A DNA stretch of 64,000 bases from Brevundimonas sp. M20 (GTDB lineage Bacteria; Pseudomonadota; Alphaproteobacteria; Caulobacterales; Caulobacteraceae): NCBI RefSeq assembly GCF_006547065.1, contig NZ_CP041243.1, forward strand, positions 2,247,001 to 2,311,000, written 5' to 3'. The notes below the pieces were generated by a model, which worked only from the letters and a program-made list of their open reading frames with translations, ran no database searches and was not told the origin of the DNA. The position numbers and the translations under genes were made by a program. Within the stretch, counting starts at the first letter, position 1. The number at the start of each line of letters is the position of its first letter. Positions 9,474 to 17,057 of this stretch are shown here, piece by piece.

Positions 9474-9872
9474 ATGCCCCTGCACATGATCAAGCTCTGC
9501 GTCGGCGTCTCCGAGGTCGAATGGCTGGAGCGGCGCGCCGAGGGCGGCCGGCCGCTCATCGTCCACACCCGCATGACACCCAAACGCGCGACGGAGCTGG
9601 AGGACGGCGGCTCCCTCTACTGGGTCATCAAGGGCTCGGTCCTGTGCCGCCAGCCGATCCTCGACATCTCGACGCTCGGCGAAGGCAGCCAGAGCCGCTG
9701 CGAGATCACGCTGGAGCCCCGCGTCATCCGCACCGCCCCCCTCGCCCGCCGCCCCTTCCAAGGGTGGCGCTATTTCGAGCCCAAGGACGCCCCCGCCGAC
9801 CTGACGGCCGCCGACGCCTCGGACCTGCCGGATGATCTGGCGCGGGAACTCCGGGAGTTGGGGGCGTGGTGA
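9474..9872 (+). CDS. DUF1489 family protein
   Basis: 132-residue cytoplasmic protein of the alphaproteobacterial DUF1489 family, recognised from MIKLCVGVSEVEWLERR, TRMTPKRATELEDGGSLYWV and IKGSVLCRQPILDI. Function unknown. ATG at 9474 is used; a second in-frame ATG four codons later is possible. Elements 3 and 4 flank the gene, so it looks like a stand-alone unit. Confidence 0.85.
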   Translation: MPLHMIKLCVGVSEVEWLERRAEGGRPLIVHTRMTPKRATELEDGGSLYWVIKGSVLCRQPILDISTLGEGSQSRCEITLEPRVIRTAPLARRPFQGWRYFEPKDAPADLTAADASDLPDDLARELRELGAW

Positions 9873-9879
9873 AGTCGAA

Positions 9880-9998
9880 GGATTAGGGACTAGGGATTGG
9901 GGATTAGGCGCAGCCGCTGAACCGAGGTCGCCCTTCCCCGTTCACGGCGAAGCTGATCTAACCCCTTCCCTAATCCCCAATCCCTAGTCCCTAATCCC
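9880..9998. repeat. Heptad inverted-repeat element 4, abutting a start codon
   Basis: Left arm (9880-9906): GGATTA, GGGACTA, GGGATTG, GGGATTA. Right arm (9971-9998): TAATCCC, CAATCCC, TAGTCCC, TAATCCC, the exact inverse. This is one of the best-preserved arm pairs (about 27 bp perfect). The right end lies 4 bp before the ATG of the patatin gene at 10003 and takes the place where a ribosome-binding site should be. Confidence 0.9.
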
Positions 9999-10002
9999 TC
10001 CC

Positions 10003-11844
10003 ATGCCCCCCGCTCGCTCCGACCGGCTCTCCGACGCCCTGCACCGCATCTTCGAGCGGGGCGGAAACACGCCCGCCAGCTGGTTCGCGCTGACGGGCGG
10101 CGAGACCCTGTTCGCCGAGGGCGATCCGGCGGACACTCTCTACCTGCTGCGCGCGGGCCGTCTGGGCGTCTTCCGTAGCGAGAGCAACGATCAGCCGCCC
10201 CAGTTCGTCGGCGTCATCCGCCCCGGCGAACCGGCGGGTGAAATGGCCATGCTGGCGGGCAGCCCGCACACCGCCGACGTCGTCGCCCTGCGCGATTCCG
10301 AGGTTCTGGCCCTCCCCCGCGACGCCTTCTTCGAGGCCGCCCGCACCGAGCCCGACCTGATGGTCGAGCTGTCGCGCCTGATGATCCAGCGCGCCCGCGA
10401 CCGGCGCTCCGGCGGCGGCGAGCCCAGCGTCTTCGGCTTCATCTCCGCCCGCCCCCGGCCCATCCGCGCCTTCGTCGAGCGGATCGCCGCCGCCATCGAA
10501 GCCGCCGGCTTCACCTGTCAGGTCATCGACCACTCAGCCCTGTCCTCCGCCGCCGACTGGTTCAGCCGGGTCGAGGATTCGCACGACTTCGTCCTGTACG
10601 TCGCCGAGGCTGACGAGCCCGCATGGGCCGCCCTGTGCGCCCGTCAGGTGGATCGCCTGTTCGTCGTCGGCCAGTGCCTGCTGGCCCCGCCCAACCGGCC
10701 GCTGCCCCATGCCGGAGTTCTGGACGCCCAGCGCCGCACCGACCTGATCCTGCTGCGCGACCCGCGCATGGCCCGGCCGCACAACACCGCCGTGTGGATC
10801 GACGCGGTCCAGCCGGGCCGCTGGTTCCAGGCCATGGAAGGCGATCCCGCCGACGCCGCCCGCATCGCCCGCGTCATCACCGGCACGGCGGTGGGCGTGG
10901 TCATGTCCGGCGGCGGCGCCCGCGCCTATGCCCACATCGGCGCCCTGAAGGCCCTGTGCGAGGCCGGCGTGCCCATCGACTTCGTCGGCGGCGCCTCCAT
11001 GGGCGCGGTGGTCGCCGCCGGTCCGGCCATGGGCTGGACGCTGGACGAGTTGGAGGACCGCATCAGACGCTCCTTCGTCGACAGCGACCCGCTCAGCGAC
11101 ATAACCTTCCCCATGCTGGCCATGAGCCGCGCGAAGAAGGTCGATAACCTGCTTCAGGCCGCCTACGGCGACACCGACCTGGCCGACCTGCACCTGCCCT
11201 TCTTCGCGGTCTCGACCAACCTCACCTCGGGCCGGATCGAGATCCATCGCCGGGGCCTGATGCGCCGGGCCATGCGCGCCACCATCGCCATCCCGGGCCT
11301 GCTGCCGCCTGTGGTTCTGGACCGTCAGGTGCTGGTGGACGGGGCGGTGCTGAACAATTTGCCCGCCGAGGTGATGCGCCAGATGAACGCCGGGCCGGTC
11401 ATCGGCATCGACATGTCGCAGGCGCGCGGCGTCGATCCTCACATGATCGAGCATCCGCCGTCGATCTGGCGGCTGATCGCCACCGGCGCCTGGCGTCGCG
11501 GTCCGCCCATCGTCTCCATCATGATGCGCTCGGCCACCCTGACTTCGGACGCCGAGATCGAGCGGTCGCGGGGCATCGTGGACATTCTGGTCCAGCCCAC
11601 GCCCGACGGCGTCGATATTCGCGACTGGAAGGCCTACGGCCCCGCCGTCGACGCCGGCTACCGCGCCATGGCCGCCGAACTGGAGGCGCTGGACGGCCCG
11701 GTCACCGGCCTGCGCCGTCGTCGTACCGTCGCCGCGCAATCAGGAACAGGCGTGGAAACGGCAGAAGGGTCACCCCGTCCGGACGAGGCGGAAAAGCCCG
11801 CGAAAGGGCGTCGGAAAGCGCCGAAAGCCAGGCGGCCTTCATAG
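10003..11844 (+). CDS. Patatin-like phospholipase with cyclic-nucleotide-binding domain (NTE family)
   Basis: 613 residues. Residues 10-130 form a cNMP/CRP-like sensor (GETLFAEGDPADTLYLLRAG...GEPAGEMAMLAGSPHTADV). A linker follows, then a patatin hydrolase with oxyanion motif SGGGARAYAHIGAL, nucleophile GGASMGA (Ser332) and catalytic Asp in LVDGAV (Asp446). It resembles neuropathy-target-esterase-type (lyso)phospholipases. The basic C-terminal tail (11703-11844) is antisense to the conserved 3' end of tam and is probably a late extension. No Shine-Dalgarno is visible because element 4 abuts the ATG. Confidence 0.9.
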   Translation: MPPARSDRLSDALHRIFERGGNTPASWFALTGGETLFAEGDPADTLYLLRAGRLGVFRSESNDQPPQFVGVIRPGEPAGEMAMLAGSPHTADVVALRDSEVLALPRDAFFEAARTEPDLMVELSRLMIQRARDRRSGGGEPSVFGFISARPRPIRAFVERIAAAIEAAGFTCQVIDHSALSSAADWFSRVEDSHDFVLYVAEADEPAWAALCARQVDRLFVVGQCLLAPPNRPLPHAGVLDAQRRTDLILLRDPRMARPHNTAVWIDAVQPGRWFQAMEGDPADAARIARVITGTAVGVVMSGGGARAYAHIGALKALCEAGVPIDFVGGASMGAVVAAGPAMGWTLDELEDRIRRSFVDSDPLSDITFPMLAMSRAKKVDNLLQAAYGDTDLADLHLPFFAVSTNLTSGRIEIHRRGLMRRAMRATIAIPGLLPPVVLDRQVLVDGAVLNNLPAEVMRQMNAGPVIGIDMSQARGVDPHMIEHPPSIWRLIATGAWRRGPPIVSIMMRSATLTSDAEIERSRGIVDILVQPTPDGVDIRDWKAYGPAVDAGYRAMAAELEALDGPVTGLRRRRTVAAQSGTGVETAEGSPRPDEAEKPAKGRRKAPKARRPS

Positions 11845-12520
11845 CGGGATCATCCGCCAGCGCCGTCAGGTGCGGCCGCAACGCCGTGCCCTTCATCCAT
11901 TCCAGCACCGGCGCCTCGCCGGTCAGGGCGTGCAGATAGGTGGTCGACCAGATATCGATATCCCCGCACCGCTCGGCCAGCGCGTCGTAATAGTCCGCCG
12001 GGTCCAGCAGGGCCTGAATGGTCCGCCGCTCCTCCAGCCGGTCGGCCCACGGCCCTTCTCCGCGCACCTGCCGCATCACCCGGTAATGCAGGGTGTCCCA
12101 CGACAACGGCATCTGCACCGCGATGACCCCGCCCGGCGCCAGCAGACCCGTCAGCCGCCGCAGCAATGCCCGGTGGTCCGGCAGCCATTGCAGGGACGCG
12201 TTGGCGAAGATCAGGTCCAGCGGCCCCTCCGGCTCCCATGTGGCCAGATCGCCCTCGACCCAGTCCACATCGGCTCCCAGCCCCCGCGCCTGCTCCAGCA
12301 TGGCCGCGCTGGCGTCCAGCCCGGTCACATGGGCCCGCGGATGCCGCCGCTTCAGCAGGGCCGCGTGCTGCCCAGCGCCACAGCCCAGATCGACGATCGA
12401 CCGCGGCTCCAGATCGCCCGGCAGCCGCAACAACAGATCCAGCGCCGGCCGATCCCGCTCGGCCTCGAACCGGCTGTACTGTTTGGGGTCCCAGAGGGTG
12501 GCGGCTGCGGCGTTGCTCAT
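11702..12520 (-). CDS. tam: Trans-aconitate 2-methyltransferase
   Basis: 272-residue SAM-dependent methyltransferase that esterifies trans-aconitate. Motif I is IVDLGCGAGQHAALL, followed by GLDASAAMLEQAR and the family segment FANASLQWLPDHRALLRRL. The ending LLPFPRLFLIARR is typical of Tam. The start MSNAAAATLWDPKQYSRF at 12520 fits the family better than an ATG four codons upstream. It converges with and overlaps the patatin gene by 143 bp. Because this C-terminus is conserved, the overlap arose in the patatin reading frame. Confidence 0.88.
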   Translation of the reverse strand: MSNAAAATLWDPKQYSRFEAERDRPALDLLLRLPGDLEPRSIVDLGCGAGQHAALLKRRHPRAHVTGLDASAAMLEQARGLGADVDWVEGDLATWEPEGPLDLIFANASLQWLPDHRALLRRLTGLLAPGGVIAVQMPLSWDTLHYRVMRQVRGEGPWADRLEERRTIQALLDPADYYDALAERCGDIDIWSTTYLHALTGEAPVLEWMKGTALRPHLTALADDPAMKAAWLSALSDALSRAFPPRPDGVTLLPFPRLFLIARRRYDDGAGR

Positions 12521-12558
12521 AGGGTGGAGCATAGGCCGTTGAGAGCGGCGCCGGGCAA

Positions 12559-12658
12559 GTGATTGGTGATCAGGTGATTGGTGATTAGCGGTTTCGGACA
12601 GCCTGCCTCACCAACTTGGCCCCGGTGACGCCGGCAGCAATCACCAATCACCAATCAC
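12559..12658. repeat. Heptad inverted-repeat element 5
   Basis: Left arm: GTGATTG, GTGATCA, one extra G, GTGATTG, GTGATTA (12559-12587). Right arm: CAATCAC three times (12638-12658). Flanks GGCAAGTGATTG and CAATCACTTGCC extend the pairing. It lies upstream of tam and downstream of tRNA-His. Confidence 0.85.
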
Positions 12659-12721
12659 TTGCCACGCGCAAACCGCGCGTCAGACAGGAACACTGTTTCC
12701 GGGAGAAAGCGTGGAAGGCGA

Positions 12722-12798
12722 TGGTACAGCCTCTCAGGTTTGAACTGAGGACCTCCGGCTCCACAAACCGGCGCTCTAACCAACTGAGCTAAGGCTGC
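12722..12798 (-). tRNA. tRNA-His (GTG), without encoded G-1
   Basis: Cloverleaf read on the reverse strand: acceptor GCAGCCT/AGGCTGT (first pair G:U), D-stem GCTC/GAGC, anticodon stem CCGGT/GCCGG around TTGTGGA (anticodon GTG), T-arm CTCAG-TTCAAAC-CTGAG, then A73 and an encoded CCA. The base before position 1 is T, so the usual tRNA-His G-1 is not encoded, and the discriminator is A instead of C. This fits the alphaproteobacterial clade whose HisRS does not need G-1. Confidence 0.95.
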
Positions 12799-12906
12799 AC
12801 ATATCCGCGCGAGCGGCGTCTTTAGCTGCGTCGGTTGTGGGGATCAAGAACCAATTGCGCCGATGCGGATGCGATCTGCGACGCCCTTGAACGCACAGCC
12901 CGGAAA

Positions 12907-13002
12907 GTGGCGAGTGGCGAGTGATTGGTGGGTGGCCTGGACGTCGGTCAGCGCCCACCGGCCACGGTCCAGGCCACCCACTAACCACTAATCACCAATC
13001 AC
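12907..13002. repeat. Heptad inverted-repeat element 6
   Basis: Left arm: GTGGCGA, GTGGCGA, GTGATTG, GTGGGTG (12907-12934). Right arm: CACCCAC, TAACCAC, TAATCAC, CAATCAC (12975-13002). Pairing continues inward through GGCCTGGAC/GTCCAGGCC. The core is an inverted relative of element 3. It lies between tRNA-His and the M48 peptidase gene. Confidence 0.85.
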
Positions 13003-13046
13003 TTCGCCGCTCAGGCGCCCGAACACACGGGCGCCGACCTCCCGCC

Positions 13047-13790
13047 TCAGCTCCAGCCCCGGCTGGCGATGTATTGCTCAAGCGCGGTGATCCGCGTGGT
13101 GTCGGACGGGTGAGTCGAGGCGAACTCGGGCGTGGAGCCCTGACGCTGTTGCTGCATCAGCCGCCACAGGGTGACAGACTCGGCCGGGCGGTATCCCGCG
13201 CGCTGCATGTAGTCGACGCCCAGACGGTCGGCCTCCAGCTCATCCCGGCGCGAGAAGGGCAGCAGCACGCCCAATTGAGCGCCCAGACCGCCGATGGCGC
13301 CCGCCGCCTGGCCATAGTCCCCCGCCGCGCCCTGCACCCCGCTGAGAACCAGTCCGGTCGCGGCGCTGGTGGAATAGCGCTCGGCGGCGTGGCGGGCGAC
13401 GACGTGACCGACTTCGTGCCCCAGCACGGCGGCCAGCTGATCGTCATTGCGGACCAGCGCCAGCAGGCTGGTGGTCACCCCGATCTTGCCCGACGGCAGG
13501 ACGAAGGCGTTCGGCGCGTCACTGACGAACAGGGCGTACTCCCAGCGTCGGTCGCCCAGCCCCGCCGCATTGACGATCTTGCCGCCGACCGTGCGGATAC
13601 GGTTCAGCGCGGCCGGGTCGTTGGACTGCCGCTGGGTTCGCAGGGTCTCGGCCCAGACCGCGTCCGCCTGCTGGGTCAGGGCGCTGTCGTCCACGATCAG
13701 GAACTGGTTGCGGCCCAAGGTGTCGTTGTAGGCGCAGGCCGACAGCGCGGCTCCGGACAGCAAAAGGGTGGCGAGGATGGCGCGTTTCAT
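13047..13790 (-). CDS. M48 family zinc metalloprotease, lipoprotein
   Basis: 247-residue periplasmic Zn peptidase of the BepA/LoiP type, probably acting in outer-membrane protein quality control. The N-terminus MKRAILATLLLSGAALSAC is a lipoprotein signal with a lipobox at Cys19. The zinc motif HEVGH is at residues 125-129 and the third ligand lies in DELEADRLGVDYM. The start at 13790 is chosen because it directly gives the signal peptide. No TPR domain follows, so it is the short, LoiP-like form. Confidence 0.9.
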   Translation of the reverse strand: MKRAILATLLLSGAALSACAYNDTLGRNQFLIVDDSALTQQADAVWAETLRTQRQSNDPAALNRIRTVGGKIVNAAGLGDRRWEYALFVSDAPNAFVLPSGKIGVTTSLLALVRNDDQLAAVLGHEVGHVVARHAAERYSTSAATGLVLSGVQGAAGDYGQAAGAIGGLGAQLGVLLPFSRRDELEADRLGVDYMQRAGYRPAESVTLWRLMQQQRQGSTPEFASTHPSDTTRITALEQYIASRGWS

Positions 13791-13930
13791 GGGGTCTCTC
13801 CGCAATCAGCTTGGCCGTACAAAACGTCATCCCCGCCGAAAGGCTCCGGGGCAAGAGGGCGATGGACGCAAGCGCAATGTGACGCCTTCGGGCTCTCACC
13901 GCCCATCCAGCTCCCCGGCCCAAACAAAAA

Positions 13931-13957
13931 CGCCCCGGGGCCGAAGCTCCGGGGCGT
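13931..13957 (-). terminator. Rho-independent terminator of exbB-exbD-tonB
   Basis: CGCCCCGG and CCGGGGCG pair around a short loop. On the reverse strand the hairpin is followed by TTTTTGTTTG, 27 bp after the tonB stop. Confidence 0.85.
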
Positions 13958-13983
13958 CCCTGTCTTGTCGCTTTCGCTCAGCC

Positions 13984-14706
13984 TTAGTCCGGCATCTGGA
14001 AGCGCGAGGTCCAGCGGACCACCGCGCCTTCAGCGGCGCCGTCCACCGTCCGGGGCGAAACCCGCGAACGACGGGCCGCGGCCAGAGCGGCCTGGCCGAA
14101 GCCGGCGCCGGCGGGATCTTCCGAAACCACCGAACAGTTCGTCAGGCTACCGTTCGGTTGAACGTTGCACTGGATCGTAACCCGGCCGGATTCGATGCCA
14201 CGCGAGATCGCGCGTTCCGGGTAGTCCGGCAGGACCTGACGGGCCCAGCTCGGCTGCGTGATCACCGACTGACGCGCCGGCGGAGCCGGAACGGGCGCCG
14301 GTTGGGGCGGCGTGGTGGTCACCACCGGCGGACCGGGGTTCTCAATACGCTGATCCTTCGGCGTCGGCGCGAGGACGACGGGCGGCGGCGAGACCGGGCT
14401 CTGAATCGGAGCCGGGACGCGCACCTGCAGCTTCGGCGGCGGGGGCTGGTTGCTCGGCGGCGGCGGCGGCGGCGGAGGCGGCGGAGGTTCGGGCAGAGGC
14501 TCGATGATCTCCACGTTCACCGCGTCGTCGACGTACCGGATTTCCCGCAGCTTGAACTGCATGTTGACGAAATAGATCGCCAGCAGAACGAACAGGGAGG
14601 TGACGACGAGCAGGCTGACGATGAGCACGCCGGGGGGAACCCCGAGGAAGCCCTTCTTGCGCGGCGCGTCGTACCGGCTGCGATGATATTCAACAGTCTC
14701 GGTCAT
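13984..14706 (-). CDS. tonB: Energy transducer TonB
   Basis: 240 residues. Short cytoplasmic N-terminus, one membrane segment (GVLIVSLLVVTSLFVLLAIY), a long Pro-rich periplasmic spacer with a run of 11 prolines, and a C-terminal TonB fold (PDYPERAISRGIESGRVTIQ...). It carries proton-motive energy from ExbB/ExbD to outer-membrane receptors. Last gene of the exbB-exbD-tonB operon, followed by a terminator. Confidence 0.92.
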   Translation of the reverse strand: MTETVEYHRSRYDAPRKKGFLGVPPGVLIVSLLVVTSLFVLLAIYFVNMQFKLREIRYVDDAVNVEIIEPLPEPPPPPPPPPPPSNQPPPPKLQVRVPAPIQSPVSPPPVVLAPTPKDQRIENPGPPVVTTTPPQPAPVPAPPARQSVITQPSWARQVLPDYPERAISRGIESGRVTIQCNVQPNGSLTNCSVVSEDPAGAGFGQAALAAARRSRVSPRTVDGAAEGAVVRWTSRFQMPD

Positions 14707-14723
14707 GGTTGAACCGTCTCCCG

Positions 14724-15161
14724 TTACTGAGTCGACTGGTCTTCGCCGACCAGAGCCACGGAATAGAAACCGTGATCCTGGAGCGAATTCATGACCTGCA
14801 TGAAATCACCGTATCGGGTCGTCTGGTCCGCGCGGATGAAGATACGCTCATCCGACGGCAGCTTGTTCCCGATCAGCTTGCCCAGCTCGGCGCCGACCGA
14901 AGTGATGTCCACCTCGTCGTCACCGATATAAGCCGAGCCGTTGTTCTGGATAGACACATAGAACGGCTTCGGGGGGTTTTGCTGAGGTTTAGCGACCGCA
15001 GCAGGAAGTTTCACCTCCACCGACACGGTGGCGAGCGGAGCCGCCACCATGAAGATGATGAGCAGAACCAGCATGATATCAACGAAAGGCGTGACGTTGA
15101 TTTCCGAGTTCTGCTCAATGGCCCACTTGCCACCGCCGCCGCCTCCAAGTTTGGCGGCCAT
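14724..15161 (-). CDS. exbD: Biopolymer transport protein ExbD
   Basis: 145 residues. One N-terminal membrane helix (NVTPFVDIMLVLLIIFMVAA) holds the conserved proton-carrying Asp, followed by a periplasmic domain. Partner of ExbB and TonB. It starts 5 bp after the exbB stop. Two further exbD copies occur at 57729 and 58313 and share the NVTPFVDIMLVLLIIFMVAAP segment. Confidence 0.93.
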   Translation of the reverse strand: MAAKLGGGGGGKWAIEQNSEINVTPFVDIMLVLLIIFMVAAPLATVSVEVKLPAAVAKPQQNPPKPFYVSIQNNGSAYIGDDEVDITSVGAELGKLIGNKLPSDERIFIRADQTTRYGDFMQVMNSLQDHGFYSVALVGEDQSTQ

Positions 15162-15166
15162 CCGGG

Positions 15167-16054
15167 TTACGCCCCCTTGTCGAGGTTACGCGAGATCGCG
15201 TTGATCAGTTCAGCGTTGAAGCCGTCCGAACGGGTGCCGTAGGCCGCGATGCGCGTGTTGAAGTAGTTGTAGAACACGACCGCCGGAATAGCGGCGAACA
15301 GGCCGATGCCGGTGGCGAGCAGGGCTTCAGCGATACCCGGAGCAACGACGGCCAGGTTGGTCGTGTTGGTGTTCGCTATACCGATGAACGAGTTCATGAT
15401 GCCGTACACGGTGCCGAACAGACCGACGAACGGACCGATCGAGCCGGTCGAGGCCAGGAACTGCTGGCCGCCCGACAGGCGCTTGGCCAGACCCGATTGA
15501 ACCGCCGACGTCGCTTGTTGAGCGCGCAGCAGGGCCGAGTCGGAGTGTTCGCCGGTGACCGAGAGGCCGGCCTGACGCGACAGTTCGATTTCGTCGGTGG
15601 CCGCGGCGGCCATGTCGGCCAGCGGGTTGCCGTCGAACTCGTCCGAGGTGGCGACCTTACGCATGTCAGCGATGGTGCGGGCCTGACGGAACGATTCCAG
15701 GAAGCGGTCGGTGGCGCGGTTCAGCGAACCGAACTCGAACAGCTTGATGAGCAGCAGGGTCCACGAGAAGATCGAGGCCAGAACCAAGCCGATCATGACG
15801 ACCTTCACGACGATGTCGGCGTGTTGGAACATCGACGCGACGGTCATCTTGTCGCCTTCGGCAGCCGGCTCTTCAGCGGCGGCCGGTTCAGCGGCCGGAG
15901 CCGGGGTCGGGGCGGGGGTGGTGGCGGCCGGAGCGGCAGTCGAGGCCGCCGCGGTCGGGGCGGCCGTTTCCTGCGCGAGGACCGGCGAACCGACCATCAG
16001 GACGGCGGCGCCGGCCATGGCCAGAAGAATGTTGGTCTTTTTGAAGTCGAGCAT
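15167..16054 (-). CDS. exbB: MotA/TolQ/ExbB proton channel family protein
   Basis: 295 residues. A cleavable-looking signal (MLDFKKTNILLAMAGAAVLM...VLAQ), then an Ala/Pro-rich periplasmic stretch of about 40 residues, then three membrane helices with the ExbB channel motifs (GLFGTVYGIMNSFIGIA, ALLATGIGLFAAIPAVVFYN). It forms the proton channel with ExbD. First gene of the Ton operon. Confidence 0.92.
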   Translation of the reverse strand: MLDFKKTNILLAMAGAAVLMVGSPVLAQETAAPTAAASTAAPAATTPAPTPAPAAEPAAAEEPAAEGDKMTVASMFQHADIVVKVVMIGLVLASIFSWTLLLIKLFEFGSLNRATDRFLESFRQARTIADMRKVATSDEFDGNPLADMAAAATDEIELSRQAGLSVTGEHSDSALLRAQQATSAVQSGLAKRLSGGQQFLASTGSIGPFVGLFGTVYGIMNSFIGIANTNTTNLAVVAPGIAEALLATGIGLFAAIPAVVFYNYFNTRIAAYGTRSDGFNAELINAISRNLDKGA

Positions 16055-16735
16055 AGTTCGCCAGGTCCTGCTTTGGTGTCTGACTCGTGGAACCCAGGGA
16101 GCAGACCAATCTGGCGGCCGGCCCCCGATGAAAATCTCGCCCGTAAACTCAGGGATTCACAGAACCCCGATCTACGGAACGCCTCCTGAACGCTTCCGGT
16201 TGCCTGAAGGCTCCCGGGGCGGTGTCGGCAGGTGTGGGGAAACCGTTTTCCCAACTCCTCCCGGCCGCTCGCAAAGGAAAGCGGTCAAGCTCCTTTGGCG
16301 AACGCATACCAGAGCGTCAAGTGCGCAACGCCGCTTTTCCCCTCGGGGGAGAGCACGCGCGTTCGTTGCGGAAGTTTCAGGTTGAAAGCGTCAATTTCAT
16401 GATGGTTCGGCGGAACGTTCGACCCTTTATGAGGGCGCACGGATGATCTTTTTGGAATATTGCACCGCACAATGGAATTTCATTCCACGGTTGTCGCGCG
16501 ACCAGGACGACCCTGCCCGTTAATCACTATGAACAGGGTCATTCACACCAAACAGCGATCGGTTTTGACGTGACGTGAACCATCGCCCGCCTCCCGGCGC
16601 CGACGCGCCTGCGGGAGCGATCCGCCGCGCGAATACGCGATAATACGCAGTCGCGGAAACGGGCCTGCGCGAGGGTGCGGCGGATTGACGTGAATCGGGG
16701 GATCTCGGGGGCTGGCGGCCATCTTTTGAAGGAGA
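16055..16735. other. 681-bp gap without a convincing gene, upstream of exbB
   Basis: Short reading frames here lack ribosome-binding sites and family features. It should hold the exbB promoter. The most regular site is a dyad TGGAAT-TTC-ATTCCA at 16473-16487, in a locally AT-rich stretch, which could be an operator. It does not look like a Fur box. tRNA-Phe begins at the far end. Confidence 0.5.
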
Positions 16736-16811
16736 TGGTGCCCGGGGGCGGATTCGAACCACCGACACGCGGATTTTCAATCCGCTGCTCTACCAACTGA
16801 GCTACCCGGGC
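16736..16811 (-). tRNA. tRNA-Phe (GAA)
   Basis: On the reverse strand: acceptor GCCCGGG/CCCGGGC, D-arm GCTC/GAGC, anticodon stem GCGGA/TCCGC around TTGAAAA (anticodon GAA), T-loop TTCGAAT, A73 and encoded CCA. It lies just downstream of yacG, a common alphaproteobacterial order. Confidence 0.96.
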
Positions 16812-16874
16812 GCCGCGCCGAAGCGAGGGAGCGGGGTCTATAGACAAGCCCATTCCCGGTGGCAAGCACCTCTG

Positions 16875-17057
16875 TCAGTCTTCTTTGAACGGACCGCGTT
16901 CGCCGTCATCCGTCGGCTCGTCGTTGCGCACCGGAATGGTGTAGCCGCCGGTGAACCAGCGCTGCAGGTCCACATCCGCGCAACGCTTGGAGCAGAAGGG
17001 TTTGTAATCAGGACTCGCGGGCGCGCGCGTGCAGATCGGACAGGTCGCCATGGTCAC
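16875..17057 (-). CDS. yacG: DNA gyrase inhibitor YacG (zinc ribbon)
   Basis: 60 residues with a four-Cys zinc site (CPIC near the start, CSKRC near residue 22), followed by ADVDLQRWFTGGYTIPV as in YacG. The family binds GyrB and inhibits gyrase. The start overlaps the stop of the RNase E/G gene as ATGA, so translation is coupled. Confidence 0.9.
   Translation of the reverse strand: MTMATCPICTRAPASPDYKPFCSKRCADVDLQRWFTGGYTIPVRNDEPTDDGERGPFKED

Noticed and set aside
16285..16470. Short frames in the gap upstream of exbB as genes
   Set aside because: No ribosome-binding site, no family similarity, and they overlap on both strands.
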